Counted from the first letter of the stretch, positions 1 through 8,512 are shown. The stretch is 64,000 bases of DNA from JAPUEK01 sp963815355 (GCA_963815355.1 CAWFGJ010000006.1:1-64000), one strand, 5' to 3'. The notes: generated by a model from the letters alone, not told the origin. Program-made: numbers and translations.

Positions 1-43
1 ATCCGGCGGCCATATCATTGACAAGGTCTTCGTATGTCAGCAT
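1..43 (-). CDS. Start of an unidentified gene, cut by the window edge
   Basis: On the minus strand an ATG at position 43 opens a frame that runs off the window after 14 codons (MLTYEDLVNDMAAG). It would be divergent from gshB with a 34-bp gap. There is no clear ribosome binding site, and too little is visible to name a family. Confidence 0.25.
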   Translation of the reverse strand, partial: MLTYEDLVNDMAAG

Positions 44-77
44 GCTTTGACCAGATTTAGAGAAAGAATTTTGCACG

Positions 78-1037
78 ATGACTCCCGAAAAAAATAAAAC
101 CCTGAAAATTGGCGTTGTGATGGACTCCATCGCCAGCATCAAGCCTGCTAAAGATACCACACTGGCCATGATGCGCGCCGCCCAAAACCGAGGCGCCGCT
201 CTCTTCTATATGGGTGTTGACGATCTGTTTGTCGAGGGCGACCGCGTCATGGGGGTGGCGACACCGCTGACCATGCTGGAGGGGGCGGAGGAGTGGTGCC
301 GCACCGAGACCCCGCAAACACGGCCTTTAAGCGATTTTGACATGGTTTGGATGCGGAAGGACCCGCCCGTCGACAAGCGGTTTCTCCATGCCTGCTTTAT
401 GCTTGAACATGCGGCCCGGACGGGGGTGCGTGTGCTCAACAACCCGACCAGCCTGATTGGGCTGAATGAAAAGCTTTACGCGGCTCATTTTCCTGAGCTG
501 TGCCCGCCGACTTTGGTGACCAGCCAGCTTGAGGTGATGCGTGCGTTTTTGAAGACCCATAAAAAAATTATCATCAAGCCGCTCGATGCAATGGGCGGTA
601 CGGGCGTGTTTATGGTCGATGAGGCCGATGTTAATTTCGAAGTCATTTGGGAATTGCAAACGGCCATGGGGACTTACCCGGCGATGGTCCAGGCATTTCT
701 GCCAGCGATTGCGCAAGGCGATATTCGCATCATCATGATCAACGGCCAGCCCTTTGAACAGGTGCTGGTGCGCACCCCCAAAAAGGGGAGCATTCGTGGC
801 AATATCGCCGTCGGTGGACTTGGAACAGTGCGCCCGATCAATGCGGTTGAGAGAAAAATCTGTGCGGTCGTCGGCCCCTCGTTGGTTGAGCGCGGGATTG
901 CCCTAGCCGGACTTGATGTCATTGGAGATCGTCTGGTTGAGATCAATATCACCAGCCCAACCGGACTTGTGATGATTACGCAAGCGTGTGGGATTGATGT
1001 GGCGGATATACTTGTTCAAGCAATGCTGGATTCATAG
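78..1037 (+). CDS. gshB: Glutathione synthetase
   Basis: ATP-dependent ligase joining gamma-glutamylcysteine and glycine in the cytoplasm, the last step of glutathione synthesis. The 319 residues match the usual GshB length. The N-terminal domain has the MRKDPPVD and NNPTSL...NEKL motifs. The ATP-grasp core follows, with IIKPLDAMGGTGVF (about 165-180), QAFLPAI..GDIRI, the loop with IRGNIAVGG, and the metal-binding VEINITSPTG near the C-terminus. The ATG at 78 is the natural family start (MTPEKNKTLKIGVVMD); its ribosome binding site is weak. It is the first gene of a moderate-GC segment that also holds oxyR and a catalase start, a redox-defence theme. All key motifs are present, so the gene looks functional. 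Confidence 0.95.
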   Translation: MTPEKNKTLKIGVVMDSIASIKPAKDTTLAMMRAAQNRGAALFYMGVDDLFVEGDRVMGVATPLTMLEGAEEWCRTETPQTRPLSDFDMVWMRKDPPVDKRFLHACFMLEHAARTGVRVLNNPTSLIGLNEKLYAAHFPELCPPTLVTSQLEVMRAFLKTHKKIIIKPLDAMGGTGVFMVDEADVNFEVIWELQTAMGTYPAMVQAFLPAIAQGDIRIIMINGQPFEQVLVRTPKKGSIRGNIAVGGLGTVRPINAVERKICAVVGPSLVERGIALAGLDVIGDRLVEINITSPTGLVMITQACGIDVADILVQAMLDS

Positions 1038-1043
1038 AAAGTT

Positions 1044-1787
1044 TTAAACAAACTCAGCGCGGCGGCTAATCGCTTCTGGCTTACCCGTTGGTGGTGCTGA
1101 GAGTTCTCTGTGTGCCTGAACTTTATACATGCTGAGAGAAGCACGCAGTTTGAGTGCGTCAGCGCCCATGCTGGCCCCAGAAATATGCAGACAGGCATCA
1201 TTGAAGAACAGCAGATCGGCTTCTTTCATATCAATCTCAGTGATGATCAGTCCAGGAGCTCTGCGCATCTCTTCGATATCTTCAAACGTAATCAACTGCG
1301 AGGCATCGTCCGGGTGATCGTGTAATGGGAGATCATAATGACCCTCGACGGACATGAGGCGCATGGCGTTACCAATCAGATGGATATGTCCCGGGTTGGC
1401 GAAGGCGTAGGGTTCTTTTGAGGCATCGAAGTGCCACGGGGCGGTAAGGGTATCGCCGACATAGACCATCGGTTCGCCCCGCGCCGGACACCCCGATAAA
1501 ATTGAGAGCGAAACAGTTTCGTAGACGCTGGTAACATCCCCCATATAAGCCGCGACATTGGAGAAGGCGCGGTGTAGCTCCGGCAGAGTCTCGGTCGAGC
1601 CACTGAGGCTATGGCGGTATTGCCACGCGAGGGCTGGGCTGAGATCGGCCAATTGGGATTTCACGCATGCAGGCATCGGGAGATTAACGAGCACGCCTGC
1701 AAGCTGCGCGGAGGACTTAAAAGCATCCTGCACCAACGATGGGTCGTCTAAACGGATAATGCTGCCAGGTTGCCGGGCACGAACCAT
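1044..1787 (-). CDS. Unrecognised protein with an HxD...H...R oxygenase-like signature
   Basis: A 247-residue cytoplasmic protein with no signal peptide or membrane segment. I cannot name its family with confidence. The middle holds PWHFDASKEPYAF and, later, ADLLFFNDACLHISG followed by LRASLSMY. An HxD pair, a distal His and a downstream Arg are the order of metal and 2-oxoglutarate ligands in Fe(II)/2-oxoglutarate dioxygenases, so such a double-stranded beta-helix enzyme is the best guess. The ATG at 1787 has a good Shine-Dalgarno (GAGGAG) about 8 nt upstream. The gene converges on gshB with only 6 bp between the stops. The role is inferred from motif order alone. Confidence 0.6.
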   Translation of the reverse strand: MVRARQPGSIIRLDDPSLVQDAFKSSAQLAGVLVNLPMPACVKSQLADLSPALAWQYRHSLSGSTETLPELHRAFSNVAAYMGDVTSVYETVSLSILSGCPARGEPMVYVGDTLTAPWHFDASKEPYAFANPGHIHLIGNAMRLMSVEGHYDLPLHDHPDDASQLITFEDIEEMRRAPGLIITEIDMKEADLLFFNDACLHISGASMGADALKLRASLSMYKVQAHRELSAPPTGKPEAISRRAEFV

Positions 1788-1907
1788 AGTTTATCTCCTC
1801 TAGGGTGAGACTTTACATATATTATGGATAATAAGCAAGAAATGTCACTTTCCTCGCCATGATGCCCCCGGTATCTATTTGAAAGACCATCCAGAGAGGA
1901 AATTCCC

Positions 1908-2411
1908 ATGACCACCCCTGAAGATTTTATTATCACCCGTACGATCAAGGCGCCACGTGCGCTGGTGTGGGCGATGTGGAGCGATCCCGTGCATTTGCCG
2001 CACTGGTGGGGGCCGAAGGGTCTGAGCCTGCGGGTTTGCAAACTGGAGTTCAAACCTGGCGGTCTGTTCCATTACGCCATGGGCACGCCGGATGGCAAAG
2101 AGATGTGGGGTCGCTTTATCTATGGCGAGATTGTCGAGCCAGAAAAAATCGTCTTCATCAACTCCTTCGCCGATGCCGAGGGTCAGGTCATTCGCGCGCC
2201 GTTTAGTCCAGTTTGGCCGCTGGAGGTTCACAACACGCTGACTCTTGAAGAGCGAGCTGGGCAGACAGTTTTGACGCTACGCGGTCATCCTCTCAAGGCG
2301 TCTGAGCTTGAGATGCAAACGTTTAAAGCGATGCACCCCTCGATGCAAATGGGGTTTGGTGGTACCTTTGATCAACTTGATGCATACCTTGGGACTTTGG
2401 GGGAGAAATAA
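1908..2411 (+). CDS. SRPBCC family protein, AHSA1 (Hsp90-activator-like) type
   Basis: A 167-residue START/Bet v1-like fold protein. The sequence starts with FIITRTIKAPRALVWAMW, then HWWGPKGL, a KPGG turn and MWGRFIYGEIVEPEKIVF, the standard layout of the bacterial AHSA1-like family. These proteins bind hydrophobic ligands and are mostly uncharacterised; some sit beside ArsR regulators, but none is seen here. A GAGAGGA ribosome binding site lies about 10 nt before the ATG. The gene is followed after 3 bp by a second SRPBCC gene, so the two are almost certainly one operon. Confidence 0.88.
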   Translation: MTTPEDFIITRTIKAPRALVWAMWSDPVHLPHWWGPKGLSLRVCKLEFKPGGLFHYAMGTPDGKEMWGRFIYGEIVEPEKIVFINSFADAEGQVIRAPFSPVWPLEVHNTLTLEERAGQTVLTLRGHPLKASELEMQTFKAMHPSMQMGFGGTFDQLDAYLGTLGEK

Positions 2412-2414
2412 AAG

Positions 2415-2960
2415 ATGAGTTTTCTAACCGTTGTTATTTTGGTGCTGGCCGGATTGTGCATCGGCGCATTAGCCGTTGTCGTGGGTCTCGCCTCAATCAA
2501 GCCAGACATTTTCAGTGTGGTGCGTAAAATCACCATCAAGGCTCCGGCTGAGAAAATCCATCCATACCTGAGCGATCTCAAGAGTGGCATGGAGTGGTCG
2601 CCATGGGAGAAGAAAGACCCGCATATGAAGAAGACCTTCAGCGGGCCGGATCAGGGCGTGGGGTCTGCTTACACGTGGGATGGCAACAAAGATATCGGCG
2701 CAGGGCGCCTTGAGATTCTCTCGATTGCGCCTGAGAAAATCTTGATGAAGCTCGAATTTTTTCGCCCAATGAAGGGCGTTAATACGGTTGAATATCGGCT
2801 TACCCCGCTCGGCGACTATACCGAAGTCAGTTGGCTGATGGCTGGCCCCAGTTCGTTTATGGGTAAAATCTTCAGCGTGTTTGTGAACTGTGATGCACTG
2901 GTTGGCAACGAATTCGACAGCGGCCTCGCTACCCTTAAAACCCTCTGCGAAAAATCTTAA
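2415..2960 (+). CDS. SRPBCC family protein with N-terminal membrane anchor (polyketide cyclase-like)
   Basis: A 181-residue protein that begins with a hydrophobic segment (about residues 3-27, FLTVVILVLAGLCIGALAVV), then a polyketide-cyclase/START domain with the family landmarks IKAPAEKIHPYLSDL and WSPWEKKDP. This layout is common in membrane-anchored bacterial SRPBCC proteins of unknown ligand. It starts 3 bp after the preceding AHSA1-like gene and is probably co-transcribed with it. The function cannot be stated beyond a probable lipid or small hydrophobic ligand carrier. Confidence 0.82.
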   Translation: MSFLTVVILVLAGLCIGALAVVVGLASIKPDIFSVVRKITIKAPAEKIHPYLSDLKSGMEWSPWEKKDPHMKKTFSGPDQGVGSAYTWDGNKDIGAGRLEILSIAPEKILMKLEFFRPMKGVNTVEYRLTPLGDYTEVSWLMAGPSSFMGKIFSVFVNCDALVGNEFDSGLATLKTLCEKS

Positions 2961-3031
2961 AAAATAATCCGGCGCCGCACAGTCGAGGACCGCACAGCGC
3001 CGGATATTTGGATATTAGGCCAAAGACCTAA

Positions 3032-3283
3032 TTATGCGCGGGCTGATGGATCTTTAGCAGGCGCATCAGCAGGGACGGCAGAGAGTTTGCCCGAACCAGA
3101 TGGGGGCGCTTTTTCTTCACCGGGTTTTTGAGCAGGCTCAGGAGCCTTGGCAGGCGCTGCGACTGGTTCAACTTTTTTCTCTGGCGAATTGGCGGCTACA
3201 GGAGTTTGTTCTTTCGCAGAAGCTTGATCTTTTTCGCTCAGTTGTTTGAACGAGCCCGGCTGTTGGTTCGGTTGTGCTGTCAT
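3032..3283 (-). CDS. Small Pro/Ala/Lys/Glu-rich disordered protein
   Basis: An 83-residue protein of low complexity: MTAQPNQQPGSFKQLSEKDQ, then a run rich in P, A, K, E and S to the end. It has no signal peptide, membrane segment or recognisable domain. A strong AAAAGGA ribosome binding site lies about 10 nt before the ATG at 3283, which supports a real gene. It is probably intrinsically disordered. Similar short Lys/Pro-rich proteins occur in alphaproteobacteria without assigned function. Confidence 0.6.
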   Translation of the reverse strand: MTAQPNQQPGSFKQLSEKDQASAKEQTPVAANSPEKKVEPVAAPAKAPEPAQKPGEEKAPPSGSGKLSAVPADAPAKDPSARA

Positions 3284-3406
3284 GATTATGAGATCCTTTT
3301 CTATATGTATGGTGGGCTTTCAAGGACACAAACGCGCCTGCGAACATTTCGTCCGGGAAAGAAATTTTTTATATAAATTGCAATTAAGGGAACCAGCGAG
3401 AACCGC

Positions 3407-4298
3407 TTAGGCCGTATCCTCGATCGTCACGCTTTTGGCTATCAGCGTTGCGATCTCACGGGCAAGCTCGGGCCGGGGAGAATTCTTCCTCCACACAAGG
3501 CCAACGGTGCGGTTATAGGACCGACCGGTGAGTTTGAGATAGGCAAGTCCGTCATTTTTCTGCCTGCTGATATGCGGCATGAGCGTTATCCCGCTGCCAA
3601 CCGCAATCATATGGCGGATCGTCTCGAGACTGGTTGCGCGAAACACGCTGCTGCTTAAGGCGCCGTGATGGTGACAAATATCAATCGCCTGTTCGCGCAG
3701 ACAATGCCCGTCCTCTAATAAGTAAAACGGTTCAGTCTTGAGATGCGCGGGCGCAAGGGATTTTAGTTTAGCGAGTTTATTGGTTTTGGCGACTGCAATA
3801 TAAAACGGCTCGGTAAACAACTCCTGCTGATCGAAGATATAGGCATCCGTCGGCAGGCTGATGATCGCCGCATCGAGGGAGCCCTCGATCAGATCACGTA
3901 GCAGATTGTCTGTTTGACTTTCTTTAAGCGAGAAGGTCACAGTCTCAAGATTTCTTTTAAGAGGACCGATGATCTTGGGAAAAATATAGGGCGCGACCGT
4001 ATGAATGGCCCCTAGAGAAAAATGTGTGGCCTCAGTCCGCGTGCCTTGCCGAGCCAGATTTTTGATCGCGGCGGCCTCGTCAAGAATACGCAGCGCATAC
4101 GGCAGCAGGCTGGTGCCGAAACGGGGTCAGGGTGATGTCGCGTGGGCTACGGTCGAAAATCGCGTTGCCCAGTTCATGTTCCAGCTTCTTAATCTGCGCG
4201 CTCAAAGAGGGCTGGCTGACATGGCAGGCGGCGGCGGCGCGGCTGAAACTGCGGTATTCAGCGATGGCTGTGACATATTCCAGGTCCCGGATGTTCAT
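3407..4298 (-). pseudogene. oxyR: OxyR peroxide-sensing LysR regulator, broken by one frameshift
   Basis: The N-terminal winged-helix half (MNIRDLEYVTAIAEYRSF...SQPSLSAQIKKLE) runs from 4298 to about 4123. The effector domain continues in another frame to the stop at 3407. Removing one base from the G run at 4123-4126 restores a single frame of about 297 codons through the join, so this is more likely a sequencing error than decay. The effector half has LEDGHCLREQAIDIC, the two redox cysteines nine residues apart as in E. coli OxyR Cys199/Cys208. OxyR activates catalase and peroxiredoxin genes on H2O2 stress. A catalase start lies divergently 98 bp away, the classic oxyR-kat arrangement. Confidence 0.9.
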
Positions 4299-4335
4299 AT
4301 AGATATATCCTATAAGTCTTATAATTATTATATCT
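4299..4335. promoter_or_regulatory. Candidate OxyR binding site between oxyR and the catalase gene
   Basis: The sequence follows the OxyR pattern of four tetranucleotides separated by 7 bp: ATAG (4299-4302), CTAT (4310-4313), ATAA (4321-4324) and ATCT (4332-4335). The first two match the consensus exactly, the third has one mismatch and the fourth is weak. The site begins at the base next to the oxyR start codon and lies about 61 bp upstream of the catalase ATG, a position fitting autorepression and divergent activation. Confidence 0.6.
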
Positions 4336-4396
4336 TTTATCTATACAAGATTCCTGCTTACCCTGTCATCATCATTTCAAAAAGCAGGAGCTTTCT

Positions 4397-4490
4397 ATGG
4401 CAGATAAGAAAATCGGTCCCGTCCTTACCACTTCCGCAGGCCGCCCTGTGCCGGATAACCAGAACTCACTGAGCGCAGGACCGCGCGGAC
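4397..4490 (+). pseudogene. Catalase, first ~32 codons only
   Basis: The frame opens with a good ribosome binding site (GCAGGAG, about 8 nt upstream). It encodes MADKKIGPVLTTSAGRPVPD and then NQNSLSAGPRGP, the highly conserved N-terminus of small-subunit monofunctional haem catalases, which normally continues into a LLLQD motif. At about 4490 the match stops and the bases read as the end of an antisense CaiB gene. The rest of the catalase (about 450 residues, including all haem and catalytic residues) is missing. The truncation is best explained by an artificial join, not by a biological deletion. Confidence 0.85.
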
Positions 4491-4505
4491 CCCCCTGCGC
4501 GCGAC
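4487..4505. other. Chimeric junction 1: catalase into antisense CaiB
   Basis: Two unrelated, oppositely oriented genes both end here inside their conserved regions: the catalase N-terminus on the plus strand and the C-terminal part of a CoA-transferase on the minus strand (last family-like residues THPTLKTYRGLSR). GC content and codon use rise sharply to the right. No insertion-sequence ends or repeats are visible. An assembly or cloning join is inferred. Confidence 0.75.
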
Positions 4506-5360
4506 AGACCGCGGTAGGTCTTCAGGGTCGGGTGCGTGACGGTGGCGACCATCTGCTCGGCCTGCACCTGCGGGTGGTCAAACATGTCCTCGATCCGGGC
4601 GGCAGCGGCGCAGGGCACGGCGTCGCCAAACAGCGCTTCCCACTCGACCGCGCTGCGCTGGAGCAAGGCCTCGTGCAACAGCGGCACCAGCGTGGCGGAC
4701 GCCTGTGCGCGCTTGCGCACGGTGTCAAAACGGGGGTCGTCGCCGAGCGCAAGCAGGCCGGTTTTTTCGCACAGCGCCTTCCAGAATCGCGCGGTGTTGG
4801 CGGAGATGTAGAGATGGCCGTCGCGCGTCGGATGGATGCCCGTCACGCCGCCCGAGCGCATGTCGCGGCCCACATCCAAAGGCTCGCCCTCGGCCCAGAT
4901 CAGCCGCGCCGACTGCATCGCCAGCGCGCTGCGCAGCAGCGATACGCCGACGTACTGGCCCTGGCCGCTGCGCTCGCGCTCGAACAACGCCGACGCCACG
5001 CCCCCGGCCACCAGCGCGGCGGCGTAATAGTCGACCACCGAGCCGTACAAGATCTCTGGCGCCTGGCCCGGCTTGCCCTGCATCGTGCACATGCCGGTCA
5101 TCGTTTGCAGCACCTGGTCGTAGCCGGCCTTGTCCTTCATCGGGCCGCTGTCGCCATAGCCGGTCACCGCGCAATAGATCAGACGCGGGTTGATCAAGGC
5201 GAGCGTTTCGAAGGCGATGCCCAGGCGCTGCGGCACGCTGGGGCGAAAGTTGTGCACCAGCACATCGGCACGGCGCACCAGGCGCATCAAGATCGCCAGG
5301 CCCTCGGGCTTTTTGAGGTCGAGCGCCAGGCCGCGCTTGCTGCGGTTGACGCCCAGAAAT
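4500..5360 (-). pseudogene. CaiB/BaiF-type CoA-transferase fragment (family III), both ends missing
   Basis: About 287 codons of a family III CoA-transferase, which moves CoA between carboxylic acids. Visible landmarks in order: LGVNRSKRGLALDLKKPEGL, RADVLVHNFRPSVPQRLG, LIYCAVTGYGDSGPMKDKAG, YDQVLQTMTGM and GSVVDYYAAALVAGGVASAL, then DPRFDTVRKR and the C-terminal AARIEDMFDHPQVQAEQMV. The first ~40-60 residues, which would include the start, are absent at 5360, and the last residues are lost at 4500. Families of this length have about 390-400 residues. High-GC, betaproteobacteria-like codon use differs from both neighbours. The piece is about 0.86 kb, close to one Sanger read. Confidence 0.85.
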
Positions 5361-5363
5361 GTT
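5355..5363. other. Chimeric junction 2: CaiB fragment into PiuC
   Basis: On the minus strand the PiuC N-terminus stops after ...ALAKRNLQ (codons down to 5362), and the next codons belong to the CaiB frame beginning F-L-G-V-N-R-S-K. The change is abrupt and in the middle of conserved motifs of both families. Confidence 0.75.
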
Positions 5364-5496
5364 GCAGGTTACGTTTGGCCAGCGCGGATTGCTGGCCTGA
5401 CGTGGCGTTGCCATCGATCCATTCGGCGGCATCGATCTCGCTGCGGAGAGCCGCGACCGCGTCCTTTGTCAGGACACCGGGAATGGACAGCAACAT
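5362..5496 (-). pseudogene. piuC: PKHD-type Fe(II)/2-oxoglutarate dioxygenase PiuC, first 45 codons
   Basis: The start at 5496 gives MLLSIPGVLTKDAVAALRSE, followed by IDAAEWIDGNATSGQQSALAKRN, the conserved N-terminus of PiuC/YbiX proteins (about 225 residues when complete). The active-site HxD...H part is beyond the break at 5362 and is missing. Known family context: piuC/ybiX lies directly downstream of a catecholate siderophore receptor (piuA, fiu), exactly as here, where it starts 81 bp after the TonB receptor stop on the same strand. The gene is probably truncated by the join, not mutated. Confidence 0.85.
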
Positions 5497-5577
5497 CGGC
5501 GGGCTCCCAAGGAGAGACGGGTCCCTCGATCAAGCCCCGCTCGTGGCTGAGCAGGACTTGATCGGGGTCGAGACGGT

Positions 5578-7932
5578 TCACAACTTGACGTTAAGGGTCA
5601 GCAGAGCCGAACGGCCGGCAGCGATCTGCGCCATGTGATTTGTGTACGGGTTGGTGACGTAACGCTCGTCGCTCAGGTTGTTGAGGTTGATCTGCACATC
5701 CAGATTGTCGCTGAACGCGTAGGTCACGACGGCATCGTAACGCCAGTAGGACGGGATCGAGATCCGGTTCGTCGTGTCTGCAAAGCGATCCGACATGTAC
5801 GAAACGCCACCGCCCACGGTCAGCGCATCCGTGACGTTGTAGTTCGTCCACGCGCTGAAGGAGTCCTTCGGCGTGTTGGGGAACTCCTTGCCGTTGGCGG
5901 CCGAGGGAACAGGCAGGCCGCCGATGATCTGGAAGCCGTTGTCCACGAGCTCGCTTTCGAGATGGGTGTAGCCGCCGAAGACAAACCAGTCAGGCGTGAT
6001 CTGGCCGGACATCGACAATTCGATGCCGTTGACTTCCTGGTTGCCGATCGAGCTGGTGCCGCCGAGCGCGTCGGTGACGCGGGCGTTCTTCTTCTCGGTG
6101 CGGAACACGGCGGCCGTCGCGAGCAGGCCGCGTCCGAACACCTGCCATTTCACGCCGGCTTCGTAGCTGGTGTTTTCTTCCGGTGCGAGGATCTGGAGCG
6201 CTGCAGAGAGCGTGCTGGCTCTCGCCCGAGCCTTCGCCCGACGGGTTGGTCGAGGTGCCGGTCGAGATGTAGAACGTGCCCTCCTCCACCGGCTTGTAGA
6301 CGAGGCCGAGCTGGTAGTTGAGGAAGTCGTCCTGCGCGCGCCAGCGGCGTCGGGATCGCCAGCGTGTAGAACGGCGCAGTCGTCGACGCCGTCGCCGTCA
6401 GGCCCTTCTGCTTGGTCGAATAGTCGTCATAGCGCAGCCCGACATTCAGCGACCATTGCGGATTGAACTCGATGGTGTCGAACACATAGAGGCCCGAACA
6501 CCTCGGTCGTGGTGTCCGTGTAGCCGAGCGCCCGCGCGATACTGCCGACCCACGGATCGTGCGGGCTCGGGTTGTCGAGCGTGGTGCAGTTGTAAGCACC
6601 CAGCGCACCCTGGTTACCCGGCAGAGAGCAGGCCGTGCCGACGGTGACGTTCGTGCCGACAGCGGGCGCGCCCGGCGTCGCGGGCAGGTTCGGACCGACC
6701 ACGTAGAAGCCCTGCACATGGTTGGTTTCGCGGCTGGCTTCCATGCCGAGGTCGAACGCATGCGTCATGCCAAACAACTTCTGTTCGCCGCGCAGATCGG
6801 TGATGTTGGCGATCGTCGTGAGGTCCACACCGCGGTTCTTGCTGGAGCGGAGCACGAAGCCGTTGACGACGTTGCCACGGCTGTCATCCGGGTTGGTGAC
6901 GACCTGCTGCGTGCCGCCACGGCCGTAGCGGGTGACGTTCGACAGGGTGAGGCCCGGCGCGAGATCATACTCGACGCGCACGGTGCCGATGTCGGATTTC
7001 GCACGGCGGAAGTCGCGGTTGAGAAGGCCGTAGAAGTCGTCGTCATGGCCGGTGATCGGCGTCGCGAACACGATGCTGCCATAGACTGGATCGATCACGG
7101 CCGGCTGGCGCAGGTACGGAATGCCGTAGTCAGGCATGTCGTCCGACTCAAGGTGATAGTAGCTGACGGTTGAGCGCAAGCGTGTAGCAAGGCCAAACGC
7201 GATCGACGGCGCAATGCCCCAGCGGCTGACGGTGACTTCGTCGCGACCGGCGACGCCCGCATCATGATGCATCGCGTTCATGCGGAACGCTGCAGTATCG
7301 CCCAGCACGTAGTTGATGTCTGCGGTGATGCGCTGCGTCTCGTCAGTGCCCATGCCAATGCTGCCCGCCGAGAAGATTTCAAGGCGTGGTTTCTTGGAGA
7401 CAAGGTTGATGCTGCCACCGGTGGAGCCGCGCCCCGTGAAAGCGCCGCTCGGTCCGCGCGAGACTTCGACCTGCTCCATGTTGAACACTTCGCGCGACGT
7501 AACGCCCGCATCGCGCACGCCATCGACGAACACGTCGTTGGTGCTGTCGACGCCGCGGATGAACGGACGGTCGCCCGCGCTCGTGCCGCCCTCGCCTGAT
7601 CCCAGCGTGATGCCGGGAATGGTGCGCAGCGCGTCGGTCAGCGTGACTGCGCCGATGGCCTCAATGATTTCGGCCGGAATGACGGTGATCGATTTCGGCG
7701 TGTCTGCGAGTGGAGCCGTGATCTTGGACGTCTGGATCTCGCGGTCCTGCAAGCCCTCGACGACAACCTTGTCGTTTCTCTGGTCTTCCTCGCTCGGCCC
7801 AGTCTGCGCCATGGCCGGATTCAGCATGGCGAAAGCCAGGCTGGTAACGCTCGCGACAGTCGTCGCCCGGAGCATGCTTTTGGCAAAGCTGCGGACGCCG
7901 ACCGCCCCTTTGTCCCCTTTGAACCGATCCAT
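5578..7932 (-). pseudogene. TonB-dependent siderophore receptor (Fiu/PiuA-like), three frameshifts
   Basis: An outer-membrane gated channel importing ferric siderophores. The ATG at 7932 starts a signal peptide ending near AMAQT (about residue 43). The plug domain has ADTPKSITVIPAEIIE, TLTDALRTIPGITLGSGEGG and GSTGGSINLVSKKP. The 22-strand barrel follows, ending in the typical aromatic/hydrophobic C-terminus (SALLTLNVKL). The frame breaks at about 6493-6495 (extra base in a C run), 6330-6360 and 6214-6218. Reading across each break restores conserved barrel sequence, for example VFGLYVFDTIEFNPQW and then KPVEEGTFYISTGTS. The full product would be about 785 residues. piuC follows downstream and a candidate Fur box lies upstream. 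The breaks are probably sequencing errors. Confidence 0.88.
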
Positions 7933-7998
7933 GCGCGTACCTTTTTGCGAATGCGTCGCGTTCGTAGAAGAGGGCTATGGAACGTGCAAGAAGAATCT

Positions 7999-8019
7999 TG
8001 CAATCAGTTCTCATTTGCA
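7999..8019. promoter_or_regulatory. Candidate Fur box upstream of the TonB receptor
   Basis: A 21-bp interrupted inverted repeat, TGCAA at 7999-8003 and TTTGCA ending at 8019 around a centre containing TCAGTTCTCA, resembles Fur-regulated operators of proteobacteria (TTCTCATTTGCA-like halves). It lies 67-87 bp before the receptor start. Iron repression of a siderophore receptor/piuC pair would fit, but the match is by eye only. Confidence 0.4.
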
Positions 8020-8108
8020 GGTCGACACTTGGCAGCCGCGCGTGAATTGCGTGGCGCCGGCAAGGTATGTTTCTGAAATTGCGTAGCTTTATGCCGTACA
8101 AGCTGCGC

Positions 8109-8508
8109 CTAGCTGACCGCGTGGATCAGCGCTTCCTGCTGTTCGGCTGTCATGCCGGCGATCTGGGTCGAGGTGAACCCTGAGAGCTGCAGCGGCGTCA
8201 GCGCATCGATCTGGCTCACTGTCAGCGGAACGATCGACGTCGCCGACAAACCGCTCAGCTGGGTCGATGTCATCCCCGGCAAGTTGCGCAGGCGTCAGCG
8301 CGCCAATCCGGGTGTCCGCGAAATTGTTGATCTGCGACGCGGTCAGCGCGCCCATCTGCGGCCCGGTGACCGCCGCGAACTGCGTCACCGTGAAGGCGTT
8401 CAGTTCGGTCGATGTCAGGTTGCCGATCTGGTCGGGGTTGAGGCCGCCGATCTGCGTCGGCGTAAACGCGCCGATCTGCGTCGTGCTCAGGGCCCGCAGC
8501 TGGTGTAG
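8109..8508 (-). pseudogene. C-terminal end of an octapeptide-repeat protein, one frameshift
   Basis: About 132 codons made almost entirely of an eight-residue repeat of the form (P/S/A)-T-Q-(I/L)-x-(G/A)-(L/F/M)-T, ending in a short tail HAVS and a stop at 8109-8111. One extra base in the C run at 8274-8277 shifts the frame; correcting it continues the repeat without loss of phase. The N-terminal part is missing at about 8508, where a nucleosidase fragment begins. I do not recognise a named family. Regular short repeats with a hydrophobic residue every eighth position suggest an elongated structural or surface protein. It is upstream of the TonB receptor on the same strand, 177 bp away. Confidence 0.6.
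8124..8484 (-). repeat. Fifteen tandem degenerate octapeptide repeats (24-bp units)
   Basis: Fifteen successive 24-bp units with no gap, apart from the single frameshift base. Examples of successive units: PTQIGGLN, PDQIGNLT, STELNAFT, VTQFAAVT, GPQMGALT, PAQLAGMT, STQLSGLS, VSQIDALT, STQIAGMT. Positions 3 (Q), 4 (I/L), 7 (L/F/M) and 8 (T) are the most conserved. The nucleotide sequences have diverged, so the repeat is kept at protein level. Confidence 0.8.
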
Positions 8509-8512
8509 GCCT
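8500..8512. other. Chimeric junction 3: nucleosidase into octapeptide-repeat protein
   Basis: On the minus strand the conserved nucleosidase end KHISDQA changes after about 8512 into the repeat-protein frame, which itself has an in-frame stop just upstream (8518-8520). Both proteins are cut inside conserved sequence. Confidence 0.65.

Noticed and set aside
2021..2060. A third hairpin like the 39-bp elements (GGTTTG...CAAACC)
   Set aside because: The bases encode the conserved V-C-K-L-E-F-K-P-G-G core of the SRPBCC family, and the loop and flanks do not match.
3407..4298. Programmed frameshift in oxyR
   Set aside because: OxyR is not known to use one, the slip site is a plain G run and neighbouring fragments show the same kind of error.
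4397..5638. A 413-codon open frame on the plus strand starting at the catalase ATG
   Set aside because: Only the first ~32 codons look like protein; the rest is the antisense of the CaiB and PiuC fragments. High GC keeps the frame open by chance.
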